In this document: one piece after another, positions 25,669-33,980 of the stretch
How positions within the stretch are numbered: position 1 is the stretch's first letter
Layout: each line of letters begins with the position of its first letter
Assembly (NCBI RefSeq): GCF_023701745.1
Contig: NZ_JAJOZB010000001.1
Span: forward strand, 930,001-994,000
Reading direction: 5' to 3'
Origin: Streptomyces sp. RKAG293
Lineage (GTDB): Bacteria > Actinomycetota > Actinomycetes > Streptomycetales > Streptomycetaceae
Length of the DNA stretch: 64,000 bases
Notes under the pieces: model-generated
What the model was told of the DNA's origin: nothing
The model's input: the letters and a program-made list of their open reading frames with translations, nothing else
The model's database searches: none
Program-made: the position numbers and the translations under genes

Positions 25669-25784
25669 GCCTGCCGGACGGCCCCTGACCTCGCTCCCAG
25701 AGGAACGGAGGATGACAGGACTGTCGCGGAATCTTGTCGTCACCATGAATATGTCGACGCCTGTCCCGGTCCGTGGCTGGAGGC

Positions 25785-25803
25785 GCCAGTGGTCTATACC
25801 TTT
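25785..25803. promoter_or_regulatory. DasR-like (dre) site upstream of the GT2/acyltransferase operon
   Basis: AGTGGTCTATACCTTT (25788-25803) matches the core of the published DasR responsive element, whose consensus is close to ACTGGTCTAGACCACT. The match covers the GGTCTA.ACC centre. It lies 51 bases before the proposed start of the GT2 gene, a good position for repression. DasR is the GlcNAc-phosphate-sensitive GntR regulator of chitin metabolism and development in Streptomyces. Confidence 0.5.
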
Positions 25804-25853
25804 GCGAGTAGGGTGATCACTGGATCGTCCATCATGCGCCCGTGGGGGGACAC

Positions 25854-27530
25854 TTGACCGTCGACCATCTGCCGCAACCACCGTCGGATCACGAGCTCTA
25901 CTGGTACTTCGGACCGCAGCGCCGCTGGGTCCTGATCTGCACCTCACTCGCCTTCGTGTTCACGGCGGCGACCATGTTCACCTTCGCGCTGCGAACCCCG
26001 GCCCTGTGGGCCTTCCTCGCCGTCCTCGTGCTCAATCTGGTGGCACTGGCGCTCTCGTCGGTCAACAGCCTGCGCCAGCGGCGGTTGACCAGGCACTCGC
26101 ACGAAGTGCTGACCAAGGCCTGGCAGCCGGCCGAACTGCCGGACGTCGACCTCTATCTGCCGACCTGTGGTGAGCCGCTCGCCGTCCTCGAGAACGCCTA
26201 CCGGGCCGTGGCGGCCGTCGACTGGGCCGGGGCGCTGACCGTCTGGGTGCTGGACGACGCGGACCGTTCCGAAGTGGCCGCTCTGGCGGCCGCGCACGGC
26301 TACCGGTACGTCGTCCGGCCGGACCGGGGGCACCTCAAGAAGGCCGGCAACCTCAATCACGCGCTCACCGTGAGCAGCGGGCAGTACATCGCCATCCTGG
26401 ACGCGGACTTCGCTCCCCGGCCGGACTTCCTGCACCACCTGGTGCCGTACTTCGCCGACCCCGGCATCGGCATCGTCCAGAGCCCGCAGTGCTTCGACAC
26501 CGACGAGTCGATGGACTGGATCCAGCGCGCCGCGGGCTCCGCCCAGGAGTGGTTCTTCCGGTGGATCCAGCCCTCCCGGGACGCCAGTGACGCGGCCATC
26601 TGCTGCGGCAGCAACGCGGTCTACCGGCGCACCGCGATCGACGCGGCCGGCGGGTTCGCCAAGCTCGACCACAGCGAGGACCTGTACACCGGACTCGCCC
26701 TCTACGAGCGGGGGTTCCGCACCCTCTACGTCCCGGTGCTGGTCGCCAAGGGCACCTCGCCGGACAATCTCTCGTCCTTCGTGAACCAGCAGTACCGCTG
26801 GGCGATGGGCAACCTGCACCTGATCAGGAACTCCGACCTCCAGCGCATGGGCGCGCCCTGGCGGATGCGCCTGTGCTTCTACGAGGGCATCGTCGGCTAT
26901 CTGACCGCCGCGGTGAACACGTTCGCCGCGCCGCTGCCGCCGCTGGTGATGATGTTCTGGTACCCGGACCAGATCCGTCCCTGGCACGTCCTGCCGCTGC
27001 TCGCGCCGCTGTGGCTCTGGCATGTGCTGCTGCCCCGGATCAGCCACACCCGGTGGCGGGTCGAGGTCATCCGCGCCAACGTCCTGACGAGTGTCGCCGC
27101 CGCGGCCGCGTTCCTGCACACGCTGCGCGGTCACAGCGCCGCCTGGGTGCCGACCGGCGCCGGACGGGTGAAGCCCAGCGGCATGGCACGCAAAGTCGTG
27201 CTGATCTCGCTCGCCTGGCTCTGCGGATCCATCGGCGCGGCGGCGGCCGGTCTCGCCCTCTCCGTCGCCCGCAACGGATGGTGGCCCAACTGGGGTCTCG
27301 GCCTGTACCTCCTGGTGCAGTGCCAGATCGGCCTCCCGCTGGTCCGCGATCTGATCGCCGAACTGCGTCCCGTGAAGGCCGGGCCCAGGGCTCTACGGGC
27401 CGCCCGCCCGGGCCGCCCCGGCATGCTGCCCCGGCGCTGGCCCGAAGCGCTGGCCGCCACCTCACTGCTCCTGCTCACCGCGCTGCTCGCCTCCGGATGG
27501 GTCAGTCCCATGCTTCCCTGGCTGAGCTGA
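25854..27530 (+). CDS. cellulose-synthase-like family 2 glycosyltransferase
   Basis: A 558-residue processive polysaccharide synthase in the plasma membrane. Two N-terminal helices (about 25-70) lead to the GT-A domain with the D,D,D,Q-x-x-R-W set: D134-D135 (VLDDAD), D183-A-D185 (ILDADFAP), the ED pair in DHSEDLYTG (275-276) and QQYRW at 312-316. At least five further helices follow to form the export channel. It polymerises a UDP- or GDP-sugar and extrudes the chain; beta-1,4 or beta-1,3 glucan is the best guess from family and the attached GH16 partner. There is no PilZ domain. TTG is chosen as start because GGGGGGA lies just upstream; GTG at 25842 would add four residues. The next gene begins 15 bp later. 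Confidence 0.92.
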   Translation: MTVDHLPQPPSDHELYWYFGPQRRWVLICTSLAFVFTAATMFTFALRTPALWAFLAVLVLNLVALALSSVNSLRQRRLTRHSHEVLTKAWQPAELPDVDLYLPTCGEPLAVLENAYRAVAAVDWAGALTVWVLDDADRSEVAALAAAHGYRYVVRPDRGHLKKAGNLNHALTVSSGQYIAILDADFAPRPDFLHHLVPYFADPGIGIVQSPQCFDTDESMDWIQRAAGSAQEWFFRWIQPSRDASDAAICCGSNAVYRRTAIDAAGGFAKLDHSEDLYTGLALYERGFRTLYVPVLVAKGTSPDNLSSFVNQQYRWAMGNLHLIRNSDLQRMGAPWRMRLCFYEGIVGYLTAAVNTFAAPLPPLVMMFWYPDQIRPWHVLPLLAPLWLWHVLLPRISHTRWRVEVIRANVLTSVAAAAAFLHTLRGHSAAWVPTGAGRVKPSGMARKVVLISLAWLCGSIGAAAAGLALSVARNGWWPNWGLGLYLLVQCQIGLPLVRDLIAELRPVKAGPRALRAARPGRPGMLPRRWPEALAATSLLLLTALLASGWVSPMLPWLS

Positions 27531-27545
27531 AAGGCCATCACACCC

Positions 27546-30500
27546 ATGCCTTCCACCACGGTTCCGGACCGGCATCCGGAAACCGAAAACATTTCCAGCC
27601 GTCCGACCCCTGGGCCGGGCTCCGCACGAGACCGATTCCGGAAGGCCGGCCCGACCGGCTCCAGGCCCCCCGCTCCCGGCTTCCGCCCCGACATCGAGGG
27701 CCTGCGCGCCGCGGCGGTCCTCGCGGTGCTCGCCTTCCACGCCGAACTGCCCGGCCTGACCGGCGGGTTCGTCGGTGTGGACATCTTCTTCGTCATCTCC
27801 GGTTACCTGATCACCGGGCTGCTGATCCGTGAGGCGGCCACGACCGGCCGCATCCGGCTCGGGGAGTTCTTCTCCCGCCGGGCCCGCAGGCTGCTGCCCT
27901 CGGCGGCCGTGGTCCTCGGCGCGACCGCGCTGGCCGCCGCCTGGCTCACCGTCCCACTGCGCCGTACCGACCTGGAGTACGACGTACTGGCCGCCGCACT
28001 GTCGACGGCCAACTGGCGCTTCGTCTCCGAGCAGACCGACTACCTGGCCGCGGGACGCGATCCGAGCCCGCTGCTGCACTTCTGGTCGCTCGCCGTGGAG
28101 GAGCAGTTCTATCTGTTCTGGGGTCCGCTGCTCGCCCTGATCGTCTTCGCGGTGCTCAGGACGTCCCGCCGGGGCCGGGCCGTGCGGTCGGCCGTGTTCG
28201 CGGTCACCGCGCTGCTGACGCTCGGCTCGTTCCTCCTGGCACTGCACTGGACACACACCTCCGTCTCGCTGGCGTACCTCGGAACACCGTCCCGCGCCTG
28301 GCAGTTCGGGGTCGGGGCGCTGCTGGCACTGACGCCATGGCACCGGTTGCGGGGGCTGTCCCTCATTCGTCTGGTGGCCGGGTGGGCCGGAGCTTCGGCC
28401 ATCGTGTGGTGCGTGGTGCGCTACGACGGCGCCACCCCGTACCCCGGATACGCGGCGCTCGTGCCGACGCTCGCCACCGCCGCGGTCATCCTGGCGGGGA
28501 CCGGCGACGCGGACGCGGCGGAAGGGGCGACCGCATACGGTGTCGGCCGGATCCTGAGCGGCCGGATACCGCGGGCGATCGGCCGCCTCTCCTACACCCT
28601 CTACCTGTGGCACTGGCCGGTCCTCGTCCTCGCCGAAGCCCGGCTGGGAACGCTCGGCTGGCCCGCCAGGGCGGCGTTGACCGTGGCGTCCGCGCTGCCC
28701 GCCCTCGCGACCATGCGCTGGGTCGAACAGCCGCTGCGCCGCAGCAGGACCGTCTCCGAATTCCCGCGGCGCGGACTCGCGCTGGGGATCGCGGCGGTCG
28801 TCCTGCCGGTGGTCCTGGCGCTGGTGGTCGGCACCGGAACGATGAACCTGCTCGCGTCGGCTCCGGCGTTCGACCTGAAGGGACTGCCGCCGGGCGCGGC
28901 CGACGGCAGGTCGCTGCTGCTGCGGACCGGTACCCCGCTCGAGAACGGCCCACCGGTGCCGGGCGCCGTCCAGGCCCGCAAGGACTTCCCGCCGGACGGC
29001 GCGTGCGAGGTGGCGCCCACCGCGACCACCAGCCCGCCCTGCCTGTTCGGCGCGACCGCGAGCCCGGACCGGATCGTCCTGCTCGGGGACTCGCACGCCG
29101 GCCAGTGGTTCTCCCCGCTGCTGGGCATCGCGGCCCAACGCGGCTGGGCGCTGCAGGAACTGGTGAAGCAGGGCTGCCCGCTGCCACAACTGACGGTGCG
29201 GAACCCCCAGTTGGGCAGAACGTACACCGAGTGCGACACCTGGCGCGCGGACAGCCTGGCCCGGCTGCGCCAGGGTCCGAAGCCCAGACTCATCGTCGTC
29301 GGGTCCCTCAACCGCTACACCGACGACCGGAAGCTCCTCACCGCGGCCTGGGAGAAGACCCTGTCGCCGCTGCGCGCCCTCGGGGTGCCGATCGTCTACA
29401 TCCAGGACACCCCGATCCCCGGGACGGACATCCCGGCCTGCGTCTCCGGACACACCAAGGACCCGGACACCTGCGCGTTCGACCGTGCCGCCGCGCAATG
29501 GCCCGATCCGCTCGCGGCATCGATCGCGGCCGGCCGTGTCCCGGGCGTGCGGGCCGTCGAGGTGAACTCCGTGCTGTGTCCCGGAGCGGGTGCCACCTGC
29601 CCGGCGGTACTGGAACGGATCCTGCTGTACCGGGACGACGCACATCTGACCAACGTCGCCGCCACCGTACTGACACCCCGGCTGGAGCGGCTGCTGACGG
29701 ACGCGGGCGGTCTCCCCGACCGCGCCGCGGTGCCTTCCGGCCGGTGGACCGAGCTCCTCAGGGACGACTTCGACGGACCGGCCGGCAGCCGCCCGTCGGC
29801 CTCGAAGTGGCAGTACGACCTCGGCACCTGCTATCCCGGCTGCCCGGCCGCCCAGTGGGGAACCGGGGAGATCGAGACGATGACCGACTCGACGGACAAC
29901 GTCCGGCTGGACGGGAAGGGCGCGCTGGAGATCGTGCCCCGGCTGCAGAACGGCCAGTGGTCCTCGGGCCGTATCGAGTCCAAGCGCTCCGACTACGCCC
30001 CACCGCCCGGCGGGGTACTGCGGATCGAGGCGTCGATCGCGCTGCCCGACGTCACCGGACCGGCGGCGGCCGGCTACTGGCCGGCCTTCTGGACCCTGGG
30101 CTCCGGACTGCGCAACGGCTACACCGGCTGGCCCGCGATCGGTGAGCTCGACGTCATGGAGAACGTCAGCGGCCGTGACTCCGTCTTCGGGACGATGCAC
30201 TGCGGCACGCTCGAAGGCGGCCCCTGCAAGGAGCCGCAGGGGCTGGGATCGGGGGACCGGTCCTGCCCCGACTGCCGGACGGGATTCCACTCCTACGCGG
30301 TGGAGGTCGACCTCACCGCCGGTGCGGAACAGGTGCGCTGGTACCTCGACGGACGCGAGTACCACAAGGTCACAGCGGCTCAGATGGATCCCAGGACCTG
30401 GGACGACGCCGTGCACCACGGCCTGTTCCTGATCCTGAACGTGGCCGTCGGCGGCAACCTCCCCGCCGCGCTCGGAGCCCCCGCGGGTCCCGCCACCGAG

Positions 30501-30563
30501 CCGGGCCATCCGATGCGCGTGCAGTACGTCGCCGTCTCGGCCCGGGGAGCCGCCCACTCCTGA
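27546..30563 (+). CDS. three-domain fusion: acyltransferase-3 membrane domain + SGNH domain + GH16 glycosidase
   Basis: A 1005-residue membrane protein. Residues about 45-420 are an OafA/OatA-type acyltransferase-3 domain with about ten helices, opening with FRPDIEGLRAAAVLAVLAFHAE and containing SVDIFF-like GVDIFFVISGYLITG. Residues about 500-715 are an SGNH domain with GDSHAG near 514-519 and the D-x-x-H pair in YRDDAHLTN near 697. Residues about 735-1005 are a GH16 jelly roll with the complete catalytic motif ELDVME (E867, D869, E872). The first two parts O-acylate extracytoplasmic sugars; GH16 enzymes cut or transfer beta-1,3, beta-1,4 or related glucans and galactans. Directly after a GT2 synthase, this looks like a device that acylates and trims or cross-links the polymer as it emerges. 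Start supported by a GAAAGG site. Confidence 0.93.
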   Translation: MPSTTVPDRHPETENISSRPTPGPGSARDRFRKAGPTGSRPPAPGFRPDIEGLRAAAVLAVLAFHAELPGLTGGFVGVDIFFVISGYLITGLLIREAATTGRIRLGEFFSRRARRLLPSAAVVLGATALAAAWLTVPLRRTDLEYDVLAAALSTANWRFVSEQTDYLAAGRDPSPLLHFWSLAVEEQFYLFWGPLLALIVFAVLRTSRRGRAVRSAVFAVTALLTLGSFLLALHWTHTSVSLAYLGTPSRAWQFGVGALLALTPWHRLRGLSLIRLVAGWAGASAIVWCVVRYDGATPYPGYAALVPTLATAAVILAGTGDADAAEGATAYGVGRILSGRIPRAIGRLSYTLYLWHWPVLVLAEARLGTLGWPARAALTVASALPALATMRWVEQPLRRSRTVSEFPRRGLALGIAAVVLPVVLALVVGTGTMNLLASAPAFDLKGLPPGAADGRSLLLRTGTPLENGPPVPGAVQARKDFPPDGACEVAPTATTSPPCLFGATASPDRIVLLGDSHAGQWFSPLLGIAAQRGWALQELVKQGCPLPQLTVRNPQLGRTYTECDTWRADSLARLRQGPKPRLIVVGSLNRYTDDRKLLTAAWEKTLSPLRALGVPIVYIQDTPIPGTDIPACVSGHTKDPDTCAFDRAAAQWPDPLAASIAAGRVPGVRAVEVNSVLCPGAGATCPAVLERILLYRDDAHLTNVAATVLTPRLERLLTDAGGLPDRAAVPSGRWTELLRDDFDGPAGSRPSASKWQYDLGTCYPGCPAAQWGTGEIETMTDSTDNVRLDGKGALEIVPRLQNGQWSSGRIESKRSDYAPPPGGVLRIEASIALPDVTGPAAAGYWPAFWTLGSGLRNGYTGWPAIGELDVMENVSGRDSVFGTMHCGTLEGGPCKEPQGLGSGDRSCPDCRTGFHSYAVEVDLTAGAEQVRWYLDGREYHKVTAAQMDPRTWDDAVHHGLFLILNVAVGGNLPAALGAPAGPATEPGHPMRVQYVAVSARGAAHS

Positions 30564-30578
30564 CGGGTGCGTCCGTCC

Positions 30579-30615
30579 GCCGGCCCGCACGGTCACCACC
30601 ACCGTGCGGGCCGGC
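30579..30615. terminator. hairpin terminator, 15-bp stem
   Basis: Perfect inverted repeat (30579-30593 with 30601-30615, 7-nt loop) 15 bases after the GH16 fusion gene; it ends the GT2/acyltransferase operon and may also serve the convergent SDR gene. Confidence 0.82.
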
Positions 30616-30731
30616 GGTGCTTCGCCCACGGGACAGGTCTGCCCTGCCGGAACCACCTCTGACCCCCGCCGTCGCGGACGGCGAGGGGCCTGCTGCGGGA
30701 GGTCCGCCAGAGGGAGGTCCGTCAGCGGAGG

Positions 30732-31499
30732 TCAGCTGGGGAACATTCCGGCGGTGGCGTTGACCCAGGTGCCGGTGATGGAGATCCCGGCGTCGGAGGC
30801 GAGGAACGTCGCCAGCGCGGCGATGTCGGCGATCCGCGGCGAGCGCTTCGTCATCCGCATGCTGTCCAGATGTCCGACGAGCCCCTGCACGGCGGCCTCG
30901 TCCATACCGGTGGCGCCCGCCGCGGCCAGCTTCTCCGGTGTCAGACTGTCGGCGACTCCGGCGGTCCAGATCCCGCAGACGCGGACTCCGGCCGGACCGA
31001 TCTCCTGGGCGAACTGGCGGATCAGCGCGTCCAGCGCGCCATCGGCCGCGGCGGTGCCGCCCATCATCGGGCTGCCGTTGGCGGACCCGCTGTTCAGCGA
31101 CAGGATCACGCCCGAGCCCTGCGGCACCATCCGGCGGGCGGCCGCCCGCGCGGTGATGAACTGGCAGGCGATGCCCCGCACGACCGGCCGGGTGTAGTCC
31201 TCGAGCGTCATGTCCATGAGCGGCACGCCCTGGAAGTCCCCCCTGGGCACGAGGTTGACCGAGACGTCCAGCCGGCCGGCCCGCTCGACCACCGAGGCCG
31301 CGTGGGCCTCGACGGCCTGTTCGTCCTGGGCGTCGAGCACGTCGTACTCGGCGCCGGCCTCCGCGGCGGCCTTCTTCAGCGTGGCCTCCGTACGGCCGAC
31401 GAGGAACACCCGCGCGCCGGCCTCCGCGTACGCCTCGGCGACTCCCGAACCCAGCGAGCCGGCTCCGCCGTAGACCACCGCGACCTTGTTCTTCAGCAT
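30732..31499 (-). CDS. SDR-fold protein lacking the catalytic Tyr and Lys
   Basis: A 255-residue Rossmann-fold protein with an altered nucleotide motif YGGAGSLGSG near residue 10. Where active SDRs have Y-x-x-x-K in AYGASKAAL, this protein reads GTAAADGAL, so both residues are absent, and NNAG is replaced by NLVPRG. Conventional oxidoreductase activity is therefore unlikely; it may bind a nucleotide as a regulator (as NmrA-type proteins do) or use another mechanism. It lies 118 bp after an ECF sigma factor with a SnoaL domain on the same strand. SigJ/ECF41-like sigma factors are often next to an oxidoreductase that they control, so a functional link is plausible. The ATG at 31499 has GAGGGA upstream. 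Confidence 0.85.
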   Translation of the reverse strand: MLKNKVAVVYGGAGSLGSGVAEAYAEAGARVFLVGRTEATLKKAAAEAGAEYDVLDAQDEQAVEAHAASVVERAGRLDVSVNLVPRGDFQGVPLMDMTLEDYTRPVVRGIACQFITARAAARRMVPQGSGVILSLNSGSANGSPMMGGTAAADGALDALIRQFAQEIGPAGVRVCGIWTAGVADSLTPEKLAAAGATGMDEAAVQGLVGHLDSMRMTKRSPRIADIAALATFLASDAGISITGTWVNATAGMFPS

Positions 31500-31571
31500 G
31501 GTTCTCAATCCCTCGGTCAGGGGCGCTCCGTGCGCCCGTCACCCCATACGACGTACCCGACGCGGAAACTC

Positions 31572-31621
31572 ATCGGTCGCCGGCTCGTCAGTCGCCGCCC
31601 CGTCGGTCGCCGGCTCGTCAG
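31572..31621. repeat. 19-bp direct repeat, two copies 30 bp apart
   Basis: TCGGTCGCCGGCTCGTCAG occurs at 31573-31591 and 31603-31621. The second copy covers the stop codon of the sigma factor gene. Probably a slippage duplication. Confidence 0.75.
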
Positions 31622-32976
31622 AGCGTCATCGGCAGCCCGAACGCGGTGAACAGGTGCGGCTCGAACGTGGTGATCTCGGCGATCCGCCCCTCCTCCACCC
31701 GCAGGACGTCGATCAGCTGGGCCCGGAAGACGCTGGTGCCGGGCCGCTGCAGATAGCCGGCGACCGCGAGCTGGCCGTTGGCGCGCACGGGCAGGTGCCT
31801 CCAGTACCCGGCGAACATCGGCGACGCCGGATCCAGGTTCGGCCGGACGAACGCGAAGAGCGCCTCGCGGGTGGTGAACCAGAAGGGGTTCGGGGGCATG
31901 GTGAGCACCGCGTCCGCTCGTACCAGCTCCGTCATCGCGTCGATGTCGCAGCGGGCGGCGGCCTCCATGTAGCCCTGCAGCAGCGCCATGTCCTCGGCGC
32001 TCGGCTCCGCCGCGGTCCAGTCCTCGCGCCGCCCCGGCAGCGCCTCGCGCAGCGCCGACCTGCCCCGCTGGACGGCGCTGTTCGCCGAGGCCAGGCTGCC
32101 GCCCAGCAGGTCGGCGGCCTCCTGGGCGGACCATCCGGCGACGTCGCGCAGGATCACGGCCGCCCGCTGCCGTGGCGGAAGCTGCTGGATCGCGGTCAGG
32201 AAGACCAGCTCCAGGGTCTCGCTCGCCACCGCCTGCTCGTCCGGCTCGTGCTGGGGTGCGGGCGTCTCGGGCAGCTGGTCGTCGGGGAACGGCTGGAGCC
32301 ACGGCAGCCGCGGCGGCGGGGGCCCGTCACCGGAGTCCATGCCCGGCACCGGCTCGTATGTGGTCGGGCGCCGGTTGTGCCTGCGCAGGAAGTCCAGACA
32401 GGCGTTGGTGGCGATCCGGTAGAGCCAGGCCCGTGGATTGCCGACGTCGGCGAGCGTCTCGCGGGCCCGCCAGGCCCGCAGGAACGCCTCCTGCGTGAGG
32501 TCCTCGGCCTCGTCGTACGAACCGAGCAGGCGGTAGCAGTGCACCCGCAGCTCCCGCCGGTGCTCCTCGGTGAGCGCGGCGAAGCCGTCCTCACCGAGAA
32601 TCGTCACGCGGTCGGGTGTGACGTTTTCGGCGGCCGCGGCGGGAGCCGTCGGAGCCGGGTCGGGTGTCGGGGTCGGGTCCGGTGTCGGGGTTGGCGTGGC
32701 GGACTCCTCGCGCGCCTGGCGGGCCACCCGCCGGAGCTGTGCGAACGCCGCCGAAAGCGACTCGACGTCGGCGTGGAACGCGAGTGCGGGAGCCAGCCGC
32801 AGTCGCCGCACCCGGTCCCCGATATCCGTGACCAGCTCCTCGGCCGGGACCCCGGCCGGCTGCCGCCGCTCCCGGTAGGCGCGCTGCCGGCACGCCTGGG
32901 AGCAGTACACCGCGGCCCTGCCGGACCGCCCACCGGCCTCGATCGGCTCCCCGCAGATCTGACACTTCCCCGTCAT
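31618..32976 (-). CDS. ECF sigma factor with N-terminal zinc-finger-like segment and C-terminal SnoaL-like domain
   Basis: A 452-residue protein. Residues 5-29 place four cysteines as C-x2-C and C-x3-C (C5, C8, C25, C29) in CQICGEP and YCSQACRQRAYRERR, a small zinc-ribbon pattern. A helical stretch and a Pro/Thr/Asp linker (93-108) lead to sigma region 2 (about 134-202, YDEAEDLTQEAFLRAWRARE) and region 4 (about 253-312, LPPRQRAAVILRDVAGWSAQEAADLLG). Residues 326-452 form a SnoaL_2 domain (DIDAMTELVRADAVLTMPP, RVEEGRIAEITTFEP). In SigJ/ECF41-like factors this domain tunes activity without a separate anti-sigma factor. The zinc segment ahead of region 2 is an unusual addition and may be the sensor. 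The ATG start is at the conserved cysteine segment. Confidence 0.9.
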   Translation of the reverse strand: MTGKCQICGEPIEAGGRSGRAAVYCSQACRQRAYRERRQPAGVPAEELVTDIGDRVRRLRLAPALAFHADVESLSAAFAQLRRVARQAREESATPTPTPDPTPTPDPAPTAPAAAAENVTPDRVTILGEDGFAALTEEHRRELRVHCYRLLGSYDEAEDLTQEAFLRAWRARETLADVGNPRAWLYRIATNACLDFLRRHNRRPTTYEPVPGMDSGDGPPPPRLPWLQPFPDDQLPETPAPQHEPDEQAVASETLELVFLTAIQQLPPRQRAAVILRDVAGWSAQEAADLLGGSLASANSAVQRGRSALREALPGRREDWTAAEPSAEDMALLQGYMEAAARCDIDAMTELVRADAVLTMPPNPFWFTTREALFAFVRPNLDPASPMFAGYWRHLPVRANGQLAVAGYLQRPGTSVFRAQLIDVLRVEEGRIAEITTFEPHLFTAFGLPMTL

Positions 32977-33083
32977 GCCTCACACCCTAGAGACCTTTCC
33001 CCGCTCCCCCACCGGACTGCACCGCGCCCGATCGAAACCGCCCCGGGCGTCACCCTCGCGGGTGCGCGATCTAGGGTGCTGGG

Positions 33084-33863
33084 ATGATCTCGCAGGGATA
33101 TCTCTCCGACCTGTTCTCGCTGGACGGCCGCGTGGCCGTGGTGACCGGCGGCAGCTCCGGCATCGGCCGGGCCATCACCGGGTCACTGGCCCGGGCGGGA
33201 GCGAGCGTCGTGATCGTGGCGCGCCGCGAGAAGGAGCTCACCGCCACGGTCGGCGAGCTGGCGGCCGACGGCTGCCGGGCGGCCTGGGTGAGCGCCGACC
33301 TGAGTACCGGCGACGGAGTCCGAACGGCGGCCGACGAGGCGGCCGCGGTGTTCGGGGAACCCGACATCCTCGTCAACTGCGCGGGCATCAATCTGCGGCC
33401 GCCGATGAGCGAGCTCGACGACGCGGTGTGGGACACCACGATGGCCGTGAACCTCAAGGCCCCCTTCCTGCTGGGGCAGCGGTTCGGTCCCGGGATGGCC
33501 GAGCGGGGCTTCGGGCGGATCATCCACATCACCTCCCAGCAGGCCCACCGGGCGTTCGTCCAGAGCGGCGCCTACGGCGTCTCCAAGGGGGCGCTGGAGT
33601 CGCTGGCCCGGTCACAGGCCGAGGCGTGGTCACCGTCCGGCGTCACGTGCAACACGCTCGTACCGGGGTTCGTGATGACGCCGCTCAACGAACGGCTGTC
33701 GTCGGACCCCGAGAAGGTCGCGGCGCTCGCCGCCCGCACGATGGTGGGGCGCAACGGCCTGGCCGAGGACTTCGCGGGCGCCGCGGTGTTCCTGGCGAGC
33801 CGCGCGTCGGCCTACGTCACCGGGCAGGCGATCTTCGTCGACGGCGGTCTCTCCGTGCACTGA
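33084..33863 (+). CDS. short-chain dehydrogenase/reductase (gluconate 5-dehydrogenase / FabG-like)
   Basis: A 259-residue NAD(P)-dependent oxidoreductase. TGGSSGIGRA is at about residues 21-30, NCAG at about 94, catalytic Ser-Tyr-Lys in HITSQQAHRAF...GAYGVSKGAL, and the C-terminal VTGQAIFVDGGLSVH is the usual quaternary-contact tail. The N-terminal DLFSLDGRVAVVTGG is typical of gluconate 5-dehydrogenase and 3-oxoacyl-reductase relatives. The substrate is likely a sugar acid, sugar or keto acid. It is divergent from the sigma factor gene with 107 bp between them. The ribosome site is weak. After the stop a GGAACC-type hexamer repeat (33869-33905) leads into the convergent hydrolase gene. Confidence 0.92.
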   Translation: MISQGYLSDLFSLDGRVAVVTGGSSGIGRAITGSLARAGASVVIVARREKELTATVGELAADGCRAAWVSADLSTGDGVRTAADEAAAVFGEPDILVNCAGINLRPPMSELDDAVWDTTMAVNLKAPFLLGQRFGPGMAERGFGRIIHITSQQAHRAFVQSGAYGVSKGALESLARSQAEAWSPSGVTCNTLVPGFVMTPLNERLSSDPEKVAALAARTMVGRNGLAEDFAGAAVFLASRASAYVTGQAIFVDGGLSVH

Positions 33864-33980
33864 GACCGGAGCCGGAACCCGAGCCGGAACAGGAACCGGA
33901 ACCGGGTCAGGGTGTGCTGGTGAACGGGCCGGCACCGCTCCCCGGCCCGTTCACCACCGATCCACGGTCCCCGGTCGCGG

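Noticed and set aside
27462..30656. 1064-codon frame antisense to the acyltransferase-GH16 gene
   Set aside because: No recognisable motif, Gly/Gln/Arg-rich; shadow of the real three-domain gene.
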